Assembly: GCA_964400015.1 (NCBI GenBank)
Contig: CAYNRR010000002.1
Location: 1 to 64,000 of the forward strand
DNA length: 64,000 nt
Reading direction: 5' to 3'
Origin: UBA1234 sp964400015
GTDB lineage: Bacteria; Bacillota; Clostridia; TANB77; UBA1234
Within the stretch, counting starts at the first letter, position 1. Every line of letters starts with the position of its first letter. Position numbers and translations under genes: made by a program. Shown in pieces: positions 62,087 to 64,000 of the stretch. The notes under the pieces are model-generated. The model saw only the letters and a program-made list of their open reading frames with translations. It did no database searches and was not told the DNA's origin.

Positions 62087-63893
62087 ATTCTTCATCTAAT
62101 TTTAGTATTGATAAGAATGCTTCTTGTGGTACATCTACTGTACCTAATTGTCTCATTTTCTTTTTGCCTTCTTTTTGTTTTTCTAATAATTTCTTCTTAC
62201 GTGTGATGTCTCCTCCGTAACATTTGGCTAGTACGTCTTTGCGCATTGCTGATATTGTTTCTCTTGCAATTACTTTTCCTCCGATAGAGGCTTGGATTGG
62301 TATTTCAAACATTTGTCTTGGAATTGTTGTTTTTAGTTTTTCTGCCATTTTTCTACCACGTGCATACGCTTTGTCTTTATGTACTATCATTGAGAATGCA
62401 TCTATTAAGTCGCCGTTTAACAATATATCTAGTTTTACAAGGTCTGATTCTCGATATCCTATTATTTCGTAATCGAATGATGCGTAGCCTTTTGTTCTTG
62501 ATTTTAGGGCATCAAAGAAGTCATAGATGATTTCGTTAAGTGGCATTTCGTAAGTTAGTATGACTCTTGTTTCATCAAGATATTTCATGTCTTTGTAGAT
62601 ACCTCTTCTATCTTGGCATAATTCCATTATGTTTCCAACATATTGCTTTGGAAGCATTATATCTGCTTTTACAATTGGTTCTTCCATTTTTGACACTTCT
62701 TGCATTGGTGGAAGTTCTGTTGGATTGTATAGATCGAACTTAGTTCCGTCTGTTTTTATTACTTTATAAATAACACTTGGTGATGTTGTGATTACGTTTA
62801 GATTATATTCTCTGTCTATACGTTCTTGTATTATTTCCATATGTAGTAATCCTAGGAATCCACATCTAAAACCAAATCCAAGTGCAACAGATGTTTCTGG
62901 TTCCCAAAATAGTGAAGCATCATTTAATGAAAGTTTTTCTAACGCTGCTTTTAAATCTTCATATTCACTGCCATCTGCAGGATAGATTCCACAGTAAACC
63001 ATTGGCATTATTTTTTTGTATCCTGGTAATGGTTCCGCGGCAGGTGCATTTTTTGTTGTTATAGTATCACCAACATTGATATCTGATACATTTTTTATAC
63101 TAGCAGCTACGTATCCAACTTCGCCAGCTAAAAGTGTATCTGTTGGTATATAAGTTCCTGCACCAAAATATCCAACTTCTGCAACCGTATATGTTTTATT
63201 TGTTGCCATGAATTTTATTTCATCGCCTACTTTAATTTTCCCTTCTTTAATTCTTACATATGCGACAGCACCTTTGTAGTTATCGTAATAAGAATCGAAT
63301 ATTAAGGCTTTGGTTGGATTGTTTGCATCACCACTTGGAGCTGGAATTGAAGTAACTATTTTTTCTAAAACTTGTTCTACGTTTAATCCTGTTTTGGCTG
63401 AAACTCTAGGGGCATCTTGTGCTTCTATCCCTATTACGTTTTCAATTTCATCAATAACCATTTCTGGATTAGCACTTGGTAAGTCTATTTTATTTAATAC
63501 TGGTATGATTTCAAGATTGTTATCTAGTGCTAAATATACATTTGCAAGTGTTTGAGCCTCAATTCCTTGTGAAGCATCTACAACTAAGATTGCTCCTTCA
63601 CAAGCTGCTAAGCTCCTTGAAACCTCGTAAGTAAAGTCAACATGTCCAGGTGTATCTATTAAATTCAATATATATTCTTTGCCATCATTAGCTTTATATA
63701 CAGTTCTAACAGACTGCAATTTAATCGTAATTCCTCTTTCTCGCTCTAAATCCATATTATCGAGTACTTGTTCTTGCATTTCGCGTTTCGTAAGAACTCC
63801 TGTAAGCTCGATCAATCTATCTGCAAGAGTAGATTTCCCATGGTCTATATGTGCAATTATACAAAAATTTCTAATGTTTTCTTGATTTGTCAC
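62085..63893 (-). CDS. lepA: elongation factor 4 (LepA)
   Basis: The 602-residue translational GTPase has G1 AHIDHGKSTLADRL, G3 DTPGH, G4 NKID, and the LepA-specific C-terminal domain ending FLSILKLDEE. It acts on the ribosome in back-translocation or initiation quality control. First gene of a lepA-rlmB-scpB run; AGGAGGGC precedes the ATG. Its TGA stop shares GA with the palindromic element. Confidence 0.98.
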   Translation of the reverse strand: MTNQENIRNFCIIAHIDHGKSTLADRLIELTGVLTKREMQEQVLDNMDLERERGITIKLQSVRTVYKANDGKEYILNLIDTPGHVDFTYEVSRSLAACEGAILVVDASQGIEAQTLANVYLALDNNLEIIPVLNKIDLPSANPEMVIDEIENVIGIEAQDAPRVSAKTGLNVEQVLEKIVTSIPAPSGDANNPTKALIFDSYYDNYKGAVAYVRIKEGKIKVGDEIKFMATNKTYTVAEVGYFGAGTYIPTDTLLAGEVGYVAASIKNVSDINVGDTITTKNAPAAEPLPGYKKIMPMVYCGIYPADGSEYEDLKAALEKLSLNDASLFWEPETSVALGFGFRCGFLGLLHMEIIQERIDREYNLNVITTSPSVIYKVIKTDGTKFDLYNPTELPPMQEVSKMEEPIVKADIMLPKQYVGNIMELCQDRRGIYKDMKYLDETRVILTYEMPLNEIIYDFFDALKSRTKGYASFDYEIIGYRESDLVKLDILLNGDLIDAFSMIVHKDKAYARGRKMAEKLKTTIPRQMFEIPIQASIGGKVIARETISAMRKDVLAKCYGGDITRKKKLLEKQKEGKKKMRQLGTVDVPQEAFLSILKLDEE

Positions 63894-64000
63894 TATATAA
63901 GCCCTCCTTTAACCTCATAATAATATACTAAAAACGGCAAAAAGTAAACTAAAAACATTATTCTTGCATATTCTTATTTAATATTTTAGAATGTTTTTTG

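Overview
The window is AT-rich chromosomal DNA from a spore-forming member of the Clostridia (Bacillota). Supporting signs are a T-box before pheST, AddAB in place of RecBCD, CotF-like coat proteins, an archaeal-type ProRS, a RelQ-type alarmone synthetase, LexA-type SOS boxes and a type II-A CRISPR system. Most genes left of about 30.4 kb lie on the + strand and most right of about 31 kb on the - strand. This is the pattern expected where two replichores meet, so the replication terminus is probably near 31 kb.

Layout. 1-15.97 kb: T-box/pheST, DUF3592 and VWA membrane proteins, an M20 peptidase and a cysteine synthase each behind a leader-peptide attenuator, a PopT/DUF368 transporter, a large Cys-repeat surface protein, and proS. 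16-18.7 kb: an ABC-2 exporter operon whose three genes are interrupted by single-base shifts. 18.75-30.4 kb: RNase P RNA, an RluD-type synthase, pta-ackA, RNase R, a serpin-like protein, a small alarmone synthetase, a YneA-like SOS gene, a Xer recombinase and an L,D-transpeptidase. 31.2-40.5 kb: two tandem, different filamentous-phage (inovirus-like) prophages of about 4.6 kb each. Every boundary carries a Xer/dif-like site with the arm TTTTGTGCAA. 40.5-48.8 kb: small accessory genes, a 20-repeat CRISPR array, csn2, cas2, cas1, cas9 and a divergent tracrRNA. 48.9-64 kb: isochorismatase-like hydrolase, VanW lipoprotein, MreB, AddA/AddB, coat proteins, acyltransferase, ScpB, a TrmH-type methyltransferase and LepA.

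The most unusual signal is a recurrent frame interruption. At seven places in five otherwise intact genes (three ABC genes, cas1, one Zot-like phage ATPase) the frame is broken by an in-frame CGG codon. Reading CGGN as one step (Gly, as GGN) restores the family sequence each time, including two Walker A motifs and the Cas1 N-terminus. In-frame CGG is otherwise almost absent; I found only four that read normally, in three genes. This suggests that CGG is poorly assigned here and provokes, or is tolerated through, +1 frameshifting. Mutation or a systematic sequence artefact cannot be excluded from sequence alone.

Other connected themes are a host Xer recombinase gene 3 kb from dif-like prophage junctions, rolling-circle origins directly upstream of each phage rep gene, three CRISPR spacers against one target locus, and a family of palindromic elements that abut gene ends and contribute to two stop codons. 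Coordinates and starts were chosen by eye from ribosome-binding sites; no database search was possible.
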